Shown here piece after piece: positions 1 to 7,965 of a stretch of 58,877 bases of DNA. The stretch comes from Nonomuraea corallina (GTDB lineage Bacteria > Actinomycetota > Actinomycetes > Streptosporangiales > Streptosporangiaceae). The notes beneath the pieces are model-generated. The model saw only the letters and a list, made by a program, of their open reading frames with translations. It did no database searches and had not been told where the DNA came from. The translations under genes and the position numbers were made by a program. Within the stretch, counting starts at the first letter, position 1, and each line of letters begins with the position of its first letter. The DNA lies in NCBI RefSeq assembly GCF_027620315.1, contig NZ_JAPNNL010000024.1, positions 1 to 58,877 of the forward strand, read 5' to 3'.

Positions 1-379
1 GGACGAGCGCCTGGTGGGCGGCCACGGCCGACAGCCCCAGCGCCGCCACCGCCACCGGGTCGGCGCCCGGCGGCAGTTCCACCAGCTCGCTCCCGGGCAC
101 CGCCGCCAGCTCCGCCATGCTGCCGTCGCCGGGCGCCATCCCGGCCTTGGTGGGGAACCAGACGGTCCGTCCGCCCGTGGTGCCCACGCCCTGGACGCCC
201 GGCACGTACGGGGTGGGCGGGGTGCCGAAGTAGGACGTGCCGGTCGCGCAGAGCAGGTCGAGCGGGGTGATCGGGGCGGCGAGCACCTCCACGAGCACCT
301 CACCGGGGCCGGGCGCCGGGGCCGGGCGCTCGGCCACCACCGGGGGCTCGCCGCAGGCGTGGATCTGGGCGGCGCGCAT
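1..379 (-). CDS. Quinone oxidoreductase / MDR-family dehydrogenase, 5' part only
   Basis: The gene starts with ATG at 379 on the minus strand and runs off the window, so only about 126 N-terminal residues are visible. They fit the GroES-like domain of medium-chain dehydrogenases: MRAAQIHACGEPPVV, then a PGPGEVLVEV stretch, then PYVPGVQGVG. The first catalytic zinc-ligand region reads PITPLDLLCATG, closer to zinc-free NADPH:quinone oxidoreductases than to zinc alcohol dehydrogenases. It lies 2 bases after the LigA-like stop codon and is probably the last visible gene of the ring-cleavage operon. The substrate is unknown and the Rossmann domain lies outside the window. Confidence 0.8.
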   Translation of the reverse strand, partial: MRAAQIHACGEPPVVAERPAPAPGPGEVLVEVLAAPITPLDLLCATGTSYFGTPPTPYVPGVQGVGTTGGRTVWFPTKAGMAPGDGSMAELAAVPGSELVELPPGADPVAVAALGLSAVAAHQALV

Positions 380-381
380 GG

Positions 382-741
382 TCAGGTCGCGATGTCCGGG
401 TAGGGCAGGCTCATGTGGGCCAGCTTACGGGCGTACTCCTTCTGGAACCCGAGAGGCTCGTAGTCGCGCTCGAACATGGCGATGAAGAGCGTGAGCGTGA
501 GGAACGGGTGCGCGCCCAGCTCGAACAGCCGCACGTAGTCGTGCGAGGCCAGCGCCTCCCGTTCGACGTCGTCGAAGCGCAGCCAGGTGGACGCCTCGCC
601 GCCGTGGCAGTTGAGCACCAGGTTGGCCCGGGTGGACTCCCACCACTCGACCGTGCCGCGCGGGTCCTCGCGGTAGCGCTCGACCAGCTCGGGGTCGCGG
701 TCGACGGTGAACAGGAACTTGTTCAGCAAATACTTGCTCAC
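382..741 (-). CDS. LigA-type small (alpha) subunit of class III extradiol dioxygenase
   Basis: This 119-residue protein matches the small LigA-like subunit that caps the active site of protocatechuate-4,5-dioxygenase-type enzymes. Characteristic features are the N-terminal LNKFLFTVDRDPELVERYRED stretch and the helical LTLTLFIAMFERDYEP segment. The length fits a free-standing alpha subunit. Its start overlaps the stop of the LigB-like gene by 4 bases, so the two are translationally coupled and should form an alpha-beta complex in the cytoplasm. The family opens catecholic rings with a non-haem iron centre held by the beta subunit. The actual ring substrate is not evident. Confidence 0.85.
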   Translation of the reverse strand: MSKYLLNKFLFTVDRDPELVERYREDPRGTVEWWESTRANLVLNCHGGEASTWLRFDDVEREALASHDYVRLFELGAHPFLTLTLFIAMFERDYEPLGFQKEYARKLAHMSLPYPDIAT

Positions 742-1601
742 GACCGGCCTCCGCGCGGGTACCAGGTGAAGTACGCCTCCATGGTGTGGAACAGGTCATA
801 GGTGTCGACGTAGTCGGCCTTCCGGCCCTCGCCCGCCACGCCCATCATGAGCATGAAGTCCATGAACCCGTGGGTGGCGTTGCCCGGCGCGTGCAGGCTG
901 TCGAGCGTGACCTCGGCCAGGCAGCCCTCGATGTCGCCGCTCGCGATCCACTCGACGGCCTTGGCGTCGAACTCCGGGTCCGGCCCGTGCGGCCCGAACT
1001 GGCGCGGCCCGCCCAGCTCCAGCGACAGGTGGCCGGTGCCGATGACGGCGACCCGCTGGTCCGACGGCCACGACTCGACGAGCTGCCGGATCGTCCGGCC
1101 CAGCTCGACGAACCGTTTCGGCCGGGGCAGCGGCGGCGCGAAGATGTTGGTGTAGACGGGCACGATCGGCAGGTCGTTCTGCGGGCGCAGGGTGATGATC
1201 GGGCAGGTGATGGAGTGGTCGATCCGCAGCTCGTTGGAGAAGGCCAGGTCGAAGCCCGCGTCGAGGCCCTCGCGCAGCACGTGGGAAGACAGGTCCTCCT
1301 GGCCGGTGAAGAGCATCCGGGGCAGTCCGAACTCGCGCTCCTCGTTGTACCAGTTCGCGTCGTAGTAGGGCGCCTTGCCGACCAGGAACTGCGGCATGTT
1401 GTCCAGCCAGAGCTGGTGGAAGTGGTCCGACCCGACCATCACCAGCACGTCGGGCCTGGCCCGGGTGAGGGTCTCGCGGAACGCCTCCACCTTGCGCACC
1501 CACTCGTCGGCGAACGGCGGCCGGTCCTCGCCGGTGGCCGTGCTGGCGCGGTAGTAGAACGGGTGGTGGGTGGACGCGATCACGGCGACGAGTTCAGCCA
1601 T
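738..1601 (-). CDS. LigB-type catalytic subunit of class III extradiol ring-cleavage dioxygenase
   Basis: This 287-residue protein is the catalytic subunit of an Fe(II) extradiol dioxygenase. Likely iron ligands are in the N-terminal STHHPF motif (about residues 10-15) and the GSDHFH motif (about 57-62). A later GTGHLSLELGG stretch fits the conserved catalytic histidine region. Together with the downstream LigA-like gene it should cleave a catechol next to its hydroxyls. The start overlaps the lyase gene by 8 bases and the stop overlaps the LigA gene by 4. Protocatechuate, gallate or a substituted catechol are possible substrates; the sequence does not decide. Confidence 0.88.
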   Translation of the reverse strand: MAELVAVIASTHHPFYYRASTATGEDRPPFADEWVRKVEAFRETLTRARPDVLVMVGSDHFHQLWLDNMPQFLVGKAPYYDANWYNEEREFGLPRMLFTGQEDLSSHVLREGLDAGFDLAFSNELRIDHSITCPIITLRPQNDLPIVPVYTNIFAPPLPRPKRFVELGRTIRQLVESWPSDQRVAVIGTGHLSLELGGPRQFGPHGPDPEFDAKAVEWIASGDIEGCLAEVTLDSLHAPGNATHGFMDFMLMMGVAGEGRKADYVDTYDLFHTMEAYFTWYPRGGRS

Positions 1602-2400
1602 GCGTGCCTCCAGGGGGGTACGGGTCGGGGGCGACGGACCGGTTGTTGAGATCGACCGACAGGAAGACGTCGTTGGCCACCGGCCGGCGCAGCTCCTCGG
1701 CGAGCTGGCCGATCAGCCCGGCGGTCCTGGCGAGCAGGGCGAAGCCGCGCAGCAGTTCGAGCGGCAGCCCCAGGTCGGCCAGCGCCGCCCCGCAGGCGCC
1801 GGCCCCGTTCAGCGGCAGCGTCCTGCCCAGCACCTCGGGGTGGACGCGGCCGATCGCGGCGAACAGGGACAGGTGGGGCCCGTAGAGCCCTTCCTCGGCG
1901 GCGATCCGCAGCAGCCGGGGGGTGCGCGGGTCGCCGTCCTTGTGCACGTGGTGGCCCAGCCCGGGGATGAAGGCGCCCTGCTCGCGGCGGGCGCGCACGG
2001 TCTCCAGGGCGAGCGCGTCCCAGCCGGCGTCGTCCTCGGGCGGCGCGCCGGCCGACTCCAGCACGGCGTGCAGGAACCGGCCGCAGTCCTCGGTCACGCC
2101 GAGGAACCTGGAGCCGCCGCCGAGCAGGCCCGCCGCCAGCGCGCCCTGGACGGAGTCGGGCGCCGACAGGTAGGTGAGCCGGGTGACGATCGCCGTGGGC
2201 GTGAACCCGTGGTCGGCGAGCGCGGCGAGCACGGCCTCGAACACCCGCGTCTCGCCGGTCGTCGGCCTGCGCTGGGTGGCCAGCCAGAACGCCAGCTCGC
2301 CGAAGCCCACCTGCCCCATCACGTCCTCGGCGAGGTCGTGGCCGAGCAGGGTGATCTTGTCGGCCGTGGAGGCGCCGAGCGCCGTGGGGTACTCAGGCAC
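1594..2400 (-). CDS. Citrate-synthase-fold lyase, citryl-CoA lyase-like
   Basis: About 268 residues if GTG at 2400 is used; a GTG at 2421 would add 7. GTG 2400 is preferred because a GGAGAGGA-type site precedes it. The protein is shorter than citrate synthase and resembles the compact citryl-CoA lyase-like branch. The motif GLGHHVHKDGDPR (about two thirds in) matches the active-site His/Arg loop of citrate synthases, and NGAGACGAALADLG follows. With a class III CoA-transferase just upstream and a ring-cleavage dioxygenase downstream, it may split a CoA-activated tricarboxylate-like ring-cleavage product. That role is inference. Confidence 0.72.
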   Translation of the reverse strand: MPEYPTALGASTADKITLLGHDLAEDVMGQVGFGELAFWLATQRRPTTGETRVFEAVLAALADHGFTPTAIVTRLTYLSAPDSVQGALAAGLLGGGSRFLGVTEDCGRFLHAVLESAGAPPEDDAGWDALALETVRARREQGAFIPGLGHHVHKDGDPRTPRLLRIAAEEGLYGPHLSLFAAIGRVHPEVLGRTLPLNGAGACGAALADLGLPLELLRGFALLARTAGLIGQLAEELRRPVANDVFLSVDLNNRSVAPDPYPPGGTHG

Positions 2401-3586
2401 GGTCGCCGTCCTCTCCGGCACGCCCGTCCGTCACGGTCCGGTCGTCCTTGCCGGCCAGCCAGGCGCGCAGCTCGGCGCCGTGCTCGTCCAGCTCGGGCGG
2501 CGGCAGCTCGTACGTGAGCGCGCTCTCGGAGAAGCGGATCGGGTGCCGCGTCGTCGGCACCGCCCGCTCGCCCTCGCCGACCGCCACGACGGGGTCGAGC
2601 CCGAACCGCTCGGCCATGGCGAACCCGCCGTCGACGGTGTTGATCGGCCCGCTCGGCACCCCGGCCTCCACCAGCAGGTCGAACCATTCCAGGGCGGTCT
2701 TCGTGCGCAGCCGGTCGACCAGGAGCGGCCGCAGTTCCTCGCGGTTGGCGGTGCGGCCCGCGTTGCGGGCGAAGCGCGGGTCGTCGGCCACCTCGGGGAT
2801 GCCGAGCACTTCGCACAGCTTGCGGAACTGGCCGTCGTTCCCGGTCGCGACGATCAGCTCGGTGTCGGCGGCCGGCAGCGGCTCGTACGGGAACACGCTC
2901 GGATGCGCGTTGCCCATCCGGAACGGCACCACGTCGCCCGCCACGTAGGCGGAGCTCTGGTTGACCATCGCGGTCAGCGCCGACGACAGCAGGTTGATCT
3001 CGACGTGCTGGCCCTGGCCGGTGGCGTCCCGGTGGCGCAGGGCGGCGAGGATGCCGATGACGGCGTGGTTGCCGGCCATCACGTCGAACACGGAGATCCC
3101 GGCGCGGTAGGGCGGGCCGTCGGGGTCGCCGGTGAGGCTCATCAGGCCGGACATGGCCTGCACCATCAGGTCGTAGCCGGGCACCTTGGCGCCGGGGCCG
3201 GAGCCGAACCCGCTGATGGACGCGTACACGATGCCGGGGTTGGCGGCCCGCACGGCGTCGAAGCCGAGCCCGTACTTGCCCAGCCCGCCGGGCTTGAAGT
3301 TCTCGATCAGCACGTCGGCCCGCCGCGCCAGCTCCCTGGCCAGCCCGGCGTCCTCCTCGTCGCGCAGGTCCAGCGCGATCGACCGTTTCCCCCGGTTGAC
3401 GCCCAGGTAGTAGGTGGACGTCTCACCGCGGGCGGGCGGCGTCCACGACCGGGTGTCGTCCCCTTGAGGCCCCTCGACCTTGACCACCTGGGCCCCGAGG
3501 TCGGCCAGGAGCATCGTGGCGTACGGGCCCGCCAGCACGCGGGAGAAGTCGGCCACCAGCACACCGGACAGAGGTCCTGCTGTCAT
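2393..3586 (-). CDS. CaiB/BaiF family (class III) CoA-transferase
   Basis: 397 residues from ATG 3586, chosen over ATG 3604 because a GGAGGGCGGAG ribosome site sits 5 bases before it. The N-terminus LSGVLVADFSRVLAGPYATMLLADLGAQVVKVE is typical of the family, and YDLMVQAMSGLMSLTG carries the expected catalytic aspartate. Such enzymes move CoA between carboxylic acids. It is the first gene of the minus-strand operon and overlaps the lyase gene by 8 bases, so CoA transfer followed by carbon-carbon cleavage is a natural reading. Acceptor and donor acids are unknown. Confidence 0.88.
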   Translation of the reverse strand: MTAGPLSGVLVADFSRVLAGPYATMLLADLGAQVVKVEGPQGDDTRSWTPPARGETSTYYLGVNRGKRSIALDLRDEEDAGLARELARRADVLIENFKPGGLGKYGLGFDAVRAANPGIVYASISGFGSGPGAKVPGYDLMVQAMSGLMSLTGDPDGPPYRAGISVFDVMAGNHAVIGILAALRHRDATGQGQHVEINLLSSALTAMVNQSSAYVAGDVVPFRMGNAHPSVFPYEPLPAADTELIVATGNDGQFRKLCEVLGIPEVADDPRFARNAGRTANREELRPLLVDRLRTKTALEWFDLLVEAGVPSGPINTVDGGFAMAERFGLDPVVAVGEGERAVPTTRHPIRFSESALTYELPPPELDEHGAELRAWLAGKDDRTVTDGRAGEDGDRA

Positions 3587-3605
3587 ACCGGCTCCGCCCT
3601 CCATA

Positions 3606-3629
3606 TCCGTTGAACGGACATTTGTCCGT
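3606..3629. promoter_or_regulatory. Two overlapping perfect palindromes in divergent promoter; candidate operator
   Basis: TCCGTT-G-AACGGA (3606-3618) overlaps ACGGACA-TT-TGTCCGT (3614-3629). Both are perfect inverted repeats just upstream of the CoA-transferase start. A further ACGGACA half-site lies at 3725-3731 near the divergent amidohydrolase. The linked IclR regulator gene (5265-6065) is the obvious candidate binder, but this is inferred from position only. Confidence 0.5.
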
Positions 3630-3764
3630 GACGCTCATTCTCACCATTGATCTGGACGAGCGTCAACCATTGACAGAGCGCTGGAGCCTCATCAGAGTGT
3701 CCTTAACCAGCAGGTGACCGTATGACGGACAGTCGTACGCTGATTCGGGGTGAGGGAGTCCACC

Positions 3765-5201
3765 ATGACGGAATTCGAGACCGGACGCCCCGTGGTGCTG
3801 CGGGGCGGCACGGTGCTGCCGATGGACGACAGCCGGAGCGTGCTCCCCGGCGCCGACGTGCTCGTCGACGGCGACCGCATCGCCGCCGTCGGGCCGCGGC
3901 TCGCGGTGCCCGACGGCACGATCGAGATCGACGCCGCCGACGGCATCGTCATGCCCGGCATGATCGACACCCATCGGCACATGTGGCAGACCGCGATGCG
4001 CGGCTACGGCGCCGACTGGACGCTGACCCAGTACTTCGTCTGGTACTACCTGGAGCACGGCAAGCTGTTCCGCCCCGAGGACGTGCACGCCGGCAACACG
4101 CTGGCCGCCATCGAGGCGATCGACGCCGGCGTCACCACCGTCGTCGACTGGTCCCACGGGCTGCGGACCGTCGACCACGCCGACGCCGCCGTGGACGCGC
4201 TCCAGGCGGTGCCCGGCCGGTTCGTGCTCGCGTACGGCAACATCCAGGCCCCGCCCGCCGAGTGGACCGCCGCGCCGGAGTTCCGCGACTTCGTCACCCG
4301 GCGCATCACCGGCGACGACCTGCTCGGCTTCCAGCTCGCCTTCGACGTGCTCGGCGACCCGTCCTTCCCCGAGAAGCCCGCCTTCGAGGCGGCCCGCGAC
4401 CTCGGCGTCTCAGTCACCACCCACGCCGGCGTGTGGGGCGCCACCAGCGACGAGGGCATCCGGCTCATGTACGAGCACGGCTTCATGACCCCCGGCACCG
4501 TCTACGTGCACGCCGCCACGCTGGAGGCCGACTCCTACCACCGCATCGCCGCCACCGGCGGCTCCATCTCGGTCTCCACCGAGAGCGAGCAGAGCGCCGG
4601 CCAGGGCTACCCGCCCACCTGGGCGATCCGCCTGCACGGCATCCCGGTCTCGCTCTCCATGGACACCAGCGTCTGGTGGAGCGGCGACCTGTTCTCCGCC
4701 ATGCGCGCCACGCTCGGCGCCGACCGCTCCCGCGCCCACCTGGAGGCGCACGCCAAGGGTGAGACCGTCACCCACTGCGCGCTCCGCGCCGACCAGGTCG
4801 TGGAGTGGGCCACCAGGGGCGGCGCGCACGCGCTCGGCCGCGACGACCTCGGCAGCCTGGAGCCCGGCAAGAAGGCCGACCTGGTGCTGATCAAGAACGA
4901 CCGGTCACCGGTGTCGTTCCCGCTGCTCAACCCGTACGGGCACGTCGCGTTCCAGGCGCAGCGCGGCGACGTGCACACGGTGATCGTCAACGGCCGGGTG
5001 GTCAAGCACGAGCACGAGCTGGTCGGCGTGGACCTGGCCGCCGCGCGCCGCCAGGTGGAGTCGACCGTCGAGTACCTGCGCTCCACCATGGGGGAGGAGA
5101 CCTGGATCAAGGGCATGAACCCCGACATCCCGGAGACCAAGATCCTGGACAACCCGTACACGTACACCGACTACCGGAGCTCGGCCACGCGCGACCGCTG
5201 A
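3765..5201 (+). CDS. Metal-dependent amidohydrolase (chlorohydrolase/deaminase-like)
   Basis: 478 residues from ATG 3765; the preceding GAGGGAG (3752-3758) is its ribosome site, so the in-frame GTG at 3750 is less likely. The family layout is complete: N-terminal beta part, GMIDTHRHMWQT metal-binding HxH, then TTHAGV and YVHAATL histidines, and SLSMDTS with the metal-binding aspartate. C-terminal LGSLEPGKKADLVLI is the usual return of the outer domain. Relatives deaminate or dechlorinate heterocycles. It is divergent from the dioxygenase operon and upstream of an IclR gene, so it may prepare a ring substrate for cleavage; that is inference. Confidence 0.85.
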   Translation: MTEFETGRPVVLRGGTVLPMDDSRSVLPGADVLVDGDRIAAVGPRLAVPDGTIEIDAADGIVMPGMIDTHRHMWQTAMRGYGADWTLTQYFVWYYLEHGKLFRPEDVHAGNTLAAIEAIDAGVTTVVDWSHGLRTVDHADAAVDALQAVPGRFVLAYGNIQAPPAEWTAAPEFRDFVTRRITGDDLLGFQLAFDVLGDPSFPEKPAFEAARDLGVSVTTHAGVWGATSDEGIRLMYEHGFMTPGTVYVHAATLEADSYHRIAATGGSISVSTESEQSAGQGYPPTWAIRLHGIPVSLSMDTSVWWSGDLFSAMRATLGADRSRAHLEAHAKGETVTHCALRADQVVEWATRGGAHALGRDDLGSLEPGKKADLVLIKNDRSPVSFPLLNPYGHVAFQAQRGDVHTVIVNGRVVKHEHELVGVDLAAARRQVESTVEYLRSTMGEETWIKGMNPDIPETKILDNPYTYTDYRSSATRDR

Positions 5202-5264
5202 GATCCTCTCCCCGAAGTCCTCCGCGTAAAGTCCTACCCGTGAGACCCACTGAGCGAGGCGTCG

Positions 5265-6065
5265 ATGGCACGCGCTGACACCGGACCCGATTTCATCGAG
5301 GCGCTGGCCCGCGGCCTCGACGTGATCAAGGCGTTCCAGCCCGGCCGGCCCGTGATGACGCTGACCGAGGTGGCGACCGCGACCGGGCTGGCCAGGCCCA
5401 CGGCCCGCCGCATCCTGCTGACGCTGACCGAGCTCGGCTACGCGCGGGCCGAGCGTGGCGGGTTCGCGCTCACGCCGCGCGTGCTGGAGCTCGGCGTCTC
5501 GTACGTCCGCTCGATGGGGCTCTGGGAGGTCGCCAGGCCCCATCTGGAGCGGCTGGTGGCCCAGACCCACGAGTCGTCGTCCATCGCGCAGCTCGACGGG
5601 TCCGACATCGTCTACGTGGCGCGGGTGGCGGTTCCCAAGATCGTCACCCTGTCGGTGCAGATCGGGACCCGGTTCCCGGCGCTGCAGACCTCGCTGGGCA
5701 AGGTGCTGCTGGCCGCGCTGCCGCCCGCCGAGGTGGAGCGGGTGCTGGCCGAGCCGAGCCGGTCGGGCATCACCCCGCGCCGGCAGCCCGGCCGCGAGGA
5801 GCGCGAGAGCGCGCTGCGCGCGGTCAGGGCCAAGGGCTGGGCGCTCACCGACGAGGAACTGGCGCCGGGCATCAGGTCGGTGGCCGCCCCGCTGCGCGAC
5901 GGCCTGGGCAACGTGATCGCCGCCGTCAACGTCAACGCGCACGCCGCCGAGACCCCGCTGCGGAAGCTGACCGAGGAGCACCTGCCGCTGCTGCTGACGA
6001 CCGCGGGCGCGATCAGCGCCGACTGGGCGCAGTACGCCGCCGTGCCGCAGGTCACCGCGTCTTGA
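5265..6065 (+). CDS. IclR-family transcriptional regulator
   Basis: 266 residues. The N-terminal winged helix covers about residues 10-70 (LTEVATATGLARPTARRILLTLTELGYA), followed by the IclR effector domain with SLGKVLLAALP and GWALTDEELAPGIRSVAAPLRD. The full-length form resembles the PcaR/PcaU/PobR group that controls aromatic-acid catabolism. It follows the amidohydrolase by 63 bases and probably shares its transcript. The likely targets are the divergent promoters at 3587-3764, which contain palindromes. Its 3' end overlaps the convergent epimerase gene by 14 bases. Confidence 0.88.
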   Translation: MARADTGPDFIEALARGLDVIKAFQPGRPVMTLTEVATATGLARPTARRILLTLTELGYARAERGGFALTPRVLELGVSYVRSMGLWEVARPHLERLVAQTHESSSIAQLDGSDIVYVARVAVPKIVTLSVQIGTRFPALQTSLGKVLLAALPPAEVERVLAEPSRSGITPRRQPGREERESALRAVRAKGWALTDEELAPGIRSVAAPLRDGLGNVIAAVNVNAHAAETPLRKLTEEHLPLLLTTAGAISADWAQYAAVPQVTAS

Positions 6066-7008
6066 TGACGCCCTTCCCGACCAGCCACTCGACCGACTCG
6101 CGGATCGCCTCGAAGGGCGTGAACCGCGGCCGGAACCCGAGCAGCCGCTCGGCCTTCTCCATGTCGCAGTGGGGGCTGTGCAGGATGTGGTCCCAGGTGA
6201 CCTCGGCGTCCTCGGGCGAGACGGTCTCCTTCCACCGCTCCCACGGCAGGAACGACAGCCGCGCCTCCTGGCCGAACCAGCCCGCCGCCGTCTCGGCGTA
6301 GCCGCGCAGCGTGACCGCCGAGTCCGCGACGCAGTGGAACGCCTCGCCGACCGCCACCGACCGGTTGGCCAGCGCGGCCATGAACAGCCGGGCCACGTCG
6401 TCGGCGTGGACGTGCTGGACGGTCTCCAGGCCCAGGTTGGGCAGCGCCAGCTCGCCGCCGTCGGCGAGGGTCTGGAACGCGGCGGGGTTGACGTTGCCCT
6501 GCGGAGTCACCGGCACCCAGCCGGGGCCGACGATGTGGCCGGGGTGGATCAGCGTGGCGGGGAAGCCGTCACGCTGCGCGCGGTCGAGCAGGTAGGACTC
6601 GATCGCGGCCTTCTTGACGCCGTAGCCGCCGAACGGGCGGCGCGGCGCGTCCTCCCTGGTGGGCACCTGGACGCTGGGACCGTGGACCCAGATCGTGCCG
6701 CAGTGGAGGAAGTGGCGGACCTTGCCCGCGAGCGCGTCGGCCAGCTGCCGGGCGCTGGACTCCTCGAAGCAGATGAGGTCGATGACCGCGTCGGGCTCCA
6801 GCAGCGCGATGCGGTCGCCGAACGTGCCGGCCGCCTCTTCCGCGTCGCGGTCGGCGGTCACCGTGGTGACCCGCTGCCAGGCGCCGTGCGGGGTGTAGGG
6901 CCGGCGCGCGCCTCGGCTCACCGCGACCACGTCGTGGCCGGCCTCGACGAGCCGGGGAATCAGATAGGTGCCGATGTGTCCGCTGCCGCCGATCACCACT
7001 ACGCGCAT
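6052..7008 (-). CDS. NAD-dependent epimerase/dehydratase family protein (extended SDR)
   Basis: 318 residues. GGSGHIGTYLIPRL at residues 7-20 is the N-terminal Rossmann NAD(P)-binding motif. YGVKKAAIESYLL contains the catalytic Tyr-x-x-x-Lys, with the upstream HCGTIWVHG strand. The rest is a typical extended-SDR substrate domain. It is transcribed toward the IclR gene and overlaps its end by 14 bases, so the two transcripts converge. The substrate, whether nucleotide sugar or other, cannot be told; nothing links it firmly to the ring-cleavage operon. Confidence 0.85.
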   Translation of the reverse strand: MRVVVIGGSGHIGTYLIPRLVEAGHDVVAVSRGARRPYTPHGAWQRVTTVTADRDAEEAAGTFGDRIALLEPDAVIDLICFEESSARQLADALAGKVRHFLHCGTIWVHGPSVQVPTREDAPRRPFGGYGVKKAAIESYLLDRAQRDGFPATLIHPGHIVGPGWVPVTPQGNVNPAAFQTLADGGELALPNLGLETVQHVHADDVARLFMAALANRSVAVGEAFHCVADSAVTLRGYAETAAGWFGQEARLSFLPWERWKETVSPEDAEVTWDHILHSPHCDMEKAERLLGFRPRFTPFEAIRESVEWLVGKGVIKTR

Positions 7009-7067
7009 GGTTCAAGCTTAGGGGGCCGTCCGGTTTGCAGGTAGCCGCCCGGGGCAGCCGCCGGAGC

Positions 7068-7613
7068 ATGGCCGACAGCAGCAGCCGCCGCGACGCCGCC
7101 GCCCGGCTGGCGCGCGCGCAAGGAGTGTTCACCGTGGCGACCGGGCTCTGGCCCTCGGTCTCCATGTCCAGCTACGAGAAGGTGTACGGGACCAAGACCG
7201 ACCGCTTCCTGGTCCGCGCGATCGGGAGTCTGCTCGTCGGGTTCGGGCTCAACCAGCTACGGGCCGCCGCCCACCCGGAAGGGGTGCCGTACGCCAAGCG
7301 CATCGGCACCTCGGTGGCCCTGACCCAGCTCCGCCTGGACGTGGTCAACGTCCTGGCCGGCCGGGTGCCCGCCACGTGCCTGATCGACGCCGCGGCCCAG
7401 GCCGGCTGGCTGTACGCGTGGCGGCGCGTCTCCGAGCCGTCCGCCACCACGGTCGCCGGCGTGAAGTTCGCCAAGGGGACCGGCGTGGCGCTGGCCGGCA
7501 CGGCCTTGGGCGCCTGCGCGGCGCTGGCCGGCGAGGCGATGGCCCGGCGGATCAGGAACGCCCGCACGGAGGCGCGGGAGGAGCGGGCACAGGCGCCGTT
7601 CCAGCCCGTTTGA
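7068..7613 (+). CDS. Conserved hypothetical membrane protein
   Basis: 181 residues from ATG 7068, preceded by CCGGAG. Hydrophobic stretches near residues 55-70, 95-110, 120-135 and 145-165 suggest about four membrane segments. The N-terminal pattern ARAQGVFTVATGLWPSVSM with TKTDRFLVRAIGSLLVGFG is familiar from small actinobacterial membrane proteins of unknown role. The tail is charged (RNARTEAREERAQ). It is divergent from the epimerase with about 60 bases between. No function is assigned. Confidence 0.7.
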   Translation: MADSSSRRDAAARLARAQGVFTVATGLWPSVSMSSYEKVYGTKTDRFLVRAIGSLLVGFGLNQLRAAAHPEGVPYAKRIGTSVALTQLRLDVVNVLAGRVPATCLIDAAAQAGWLYAWRRVSEPSATTVAGVKFAKGTGVALAGTALGACAALAGEAMARRIRNARTEAREERAQAPFQPV

Positions 7614-7661
7614 GGCGCCCTGACCTGGTCAGGGGGATGTGGGGCGAGATGAGGGGGAACC

Positions 7662-7817
7662 ATGAGTGAGCAGCCAGGATTCGAGTCCGGACGCGACATC
7701 GGCGCGGCGCAGGAGGTCGTGCCCCGTCCGCCCGGCGCCACTCCCGGGATCGAGGACAGCATCGACGAGCACGAGCTGCGCCGGCTCACCGAGCTGAACC
7801 CGGACGACTTCGAGTGA
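7662..7817 (+). CDS. Small acidic hypothetical protein (51 aa)
   Basis: ATG 7662 is preceded by GAGGGGGA at good spacing and the frame runs 51 codons to TGA. The product is acidic, with a proline-rich centre and the tail ELRRLTELNPDDFE. A hairpin terminator follows at 7831. The good ribosome site and the terminator make it likely to be expressed. There is no signal peptide or membrane segment. I do not recognise a family. Confidence 0.6.
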   Translation: MSEQPGFESGRDIGAAQEVVPRPPGATPGIEDSIDEHELRRLTELNPDDFE

Positions 7818-7830
7818 CGGCGCGGACACG

Positions 7831-7854
7831 GCCGGCGGGGACGCCCTCGCCGGC
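7831..7854 (+). terminator. Hairpin terminator after the small ORF
   Basis: GCCGGCG (7831-7837) pairs with CGCCGGC (7848-7854), with additional inner G-C pairs, and is followed by TGTTTCTT. Its position 14 bases after the stop at 7817 fits an intrinsic terminator. Confidence 0.6.
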
Positions 7855-7897
7855 TGTTTCTTGCCATGCTGCCTGCGAGGACGGACGATCACGGATG

Positions 7898-7940
7898 CTG
7901 CCAGGTGTGAAAGCCGTATAAAACGGCATGTGCCTGGCAG
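7898..7940 (+). promoter_or_regulatory. Nested dyad around a -10-like TATAAA upstream of the AI-2E transporter
   Basis: CTGCCAGG (7898-7905) is mirrored by CCTGGCAG (7933-7940). Inside it GCCGT (7913-7917) is mirrored by ACGGC (7923-7927) around ATAAA, with TATAAA at 7917-7922. The layout suggests an operator over a promoter or a 5' hairpin, 26 bases before ATG 7966. Confidence 0.45.
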
Positions 7941-7965
7941 TTCACAGGCACCTCAGGAGGCTGGC

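Noticed and set aside
786..1649. Plus-strand open frames opposite the dioxygenase
   Set aside because: They lack ribosome sites and family patterns, while the minus strand carries clear LigB motifs.
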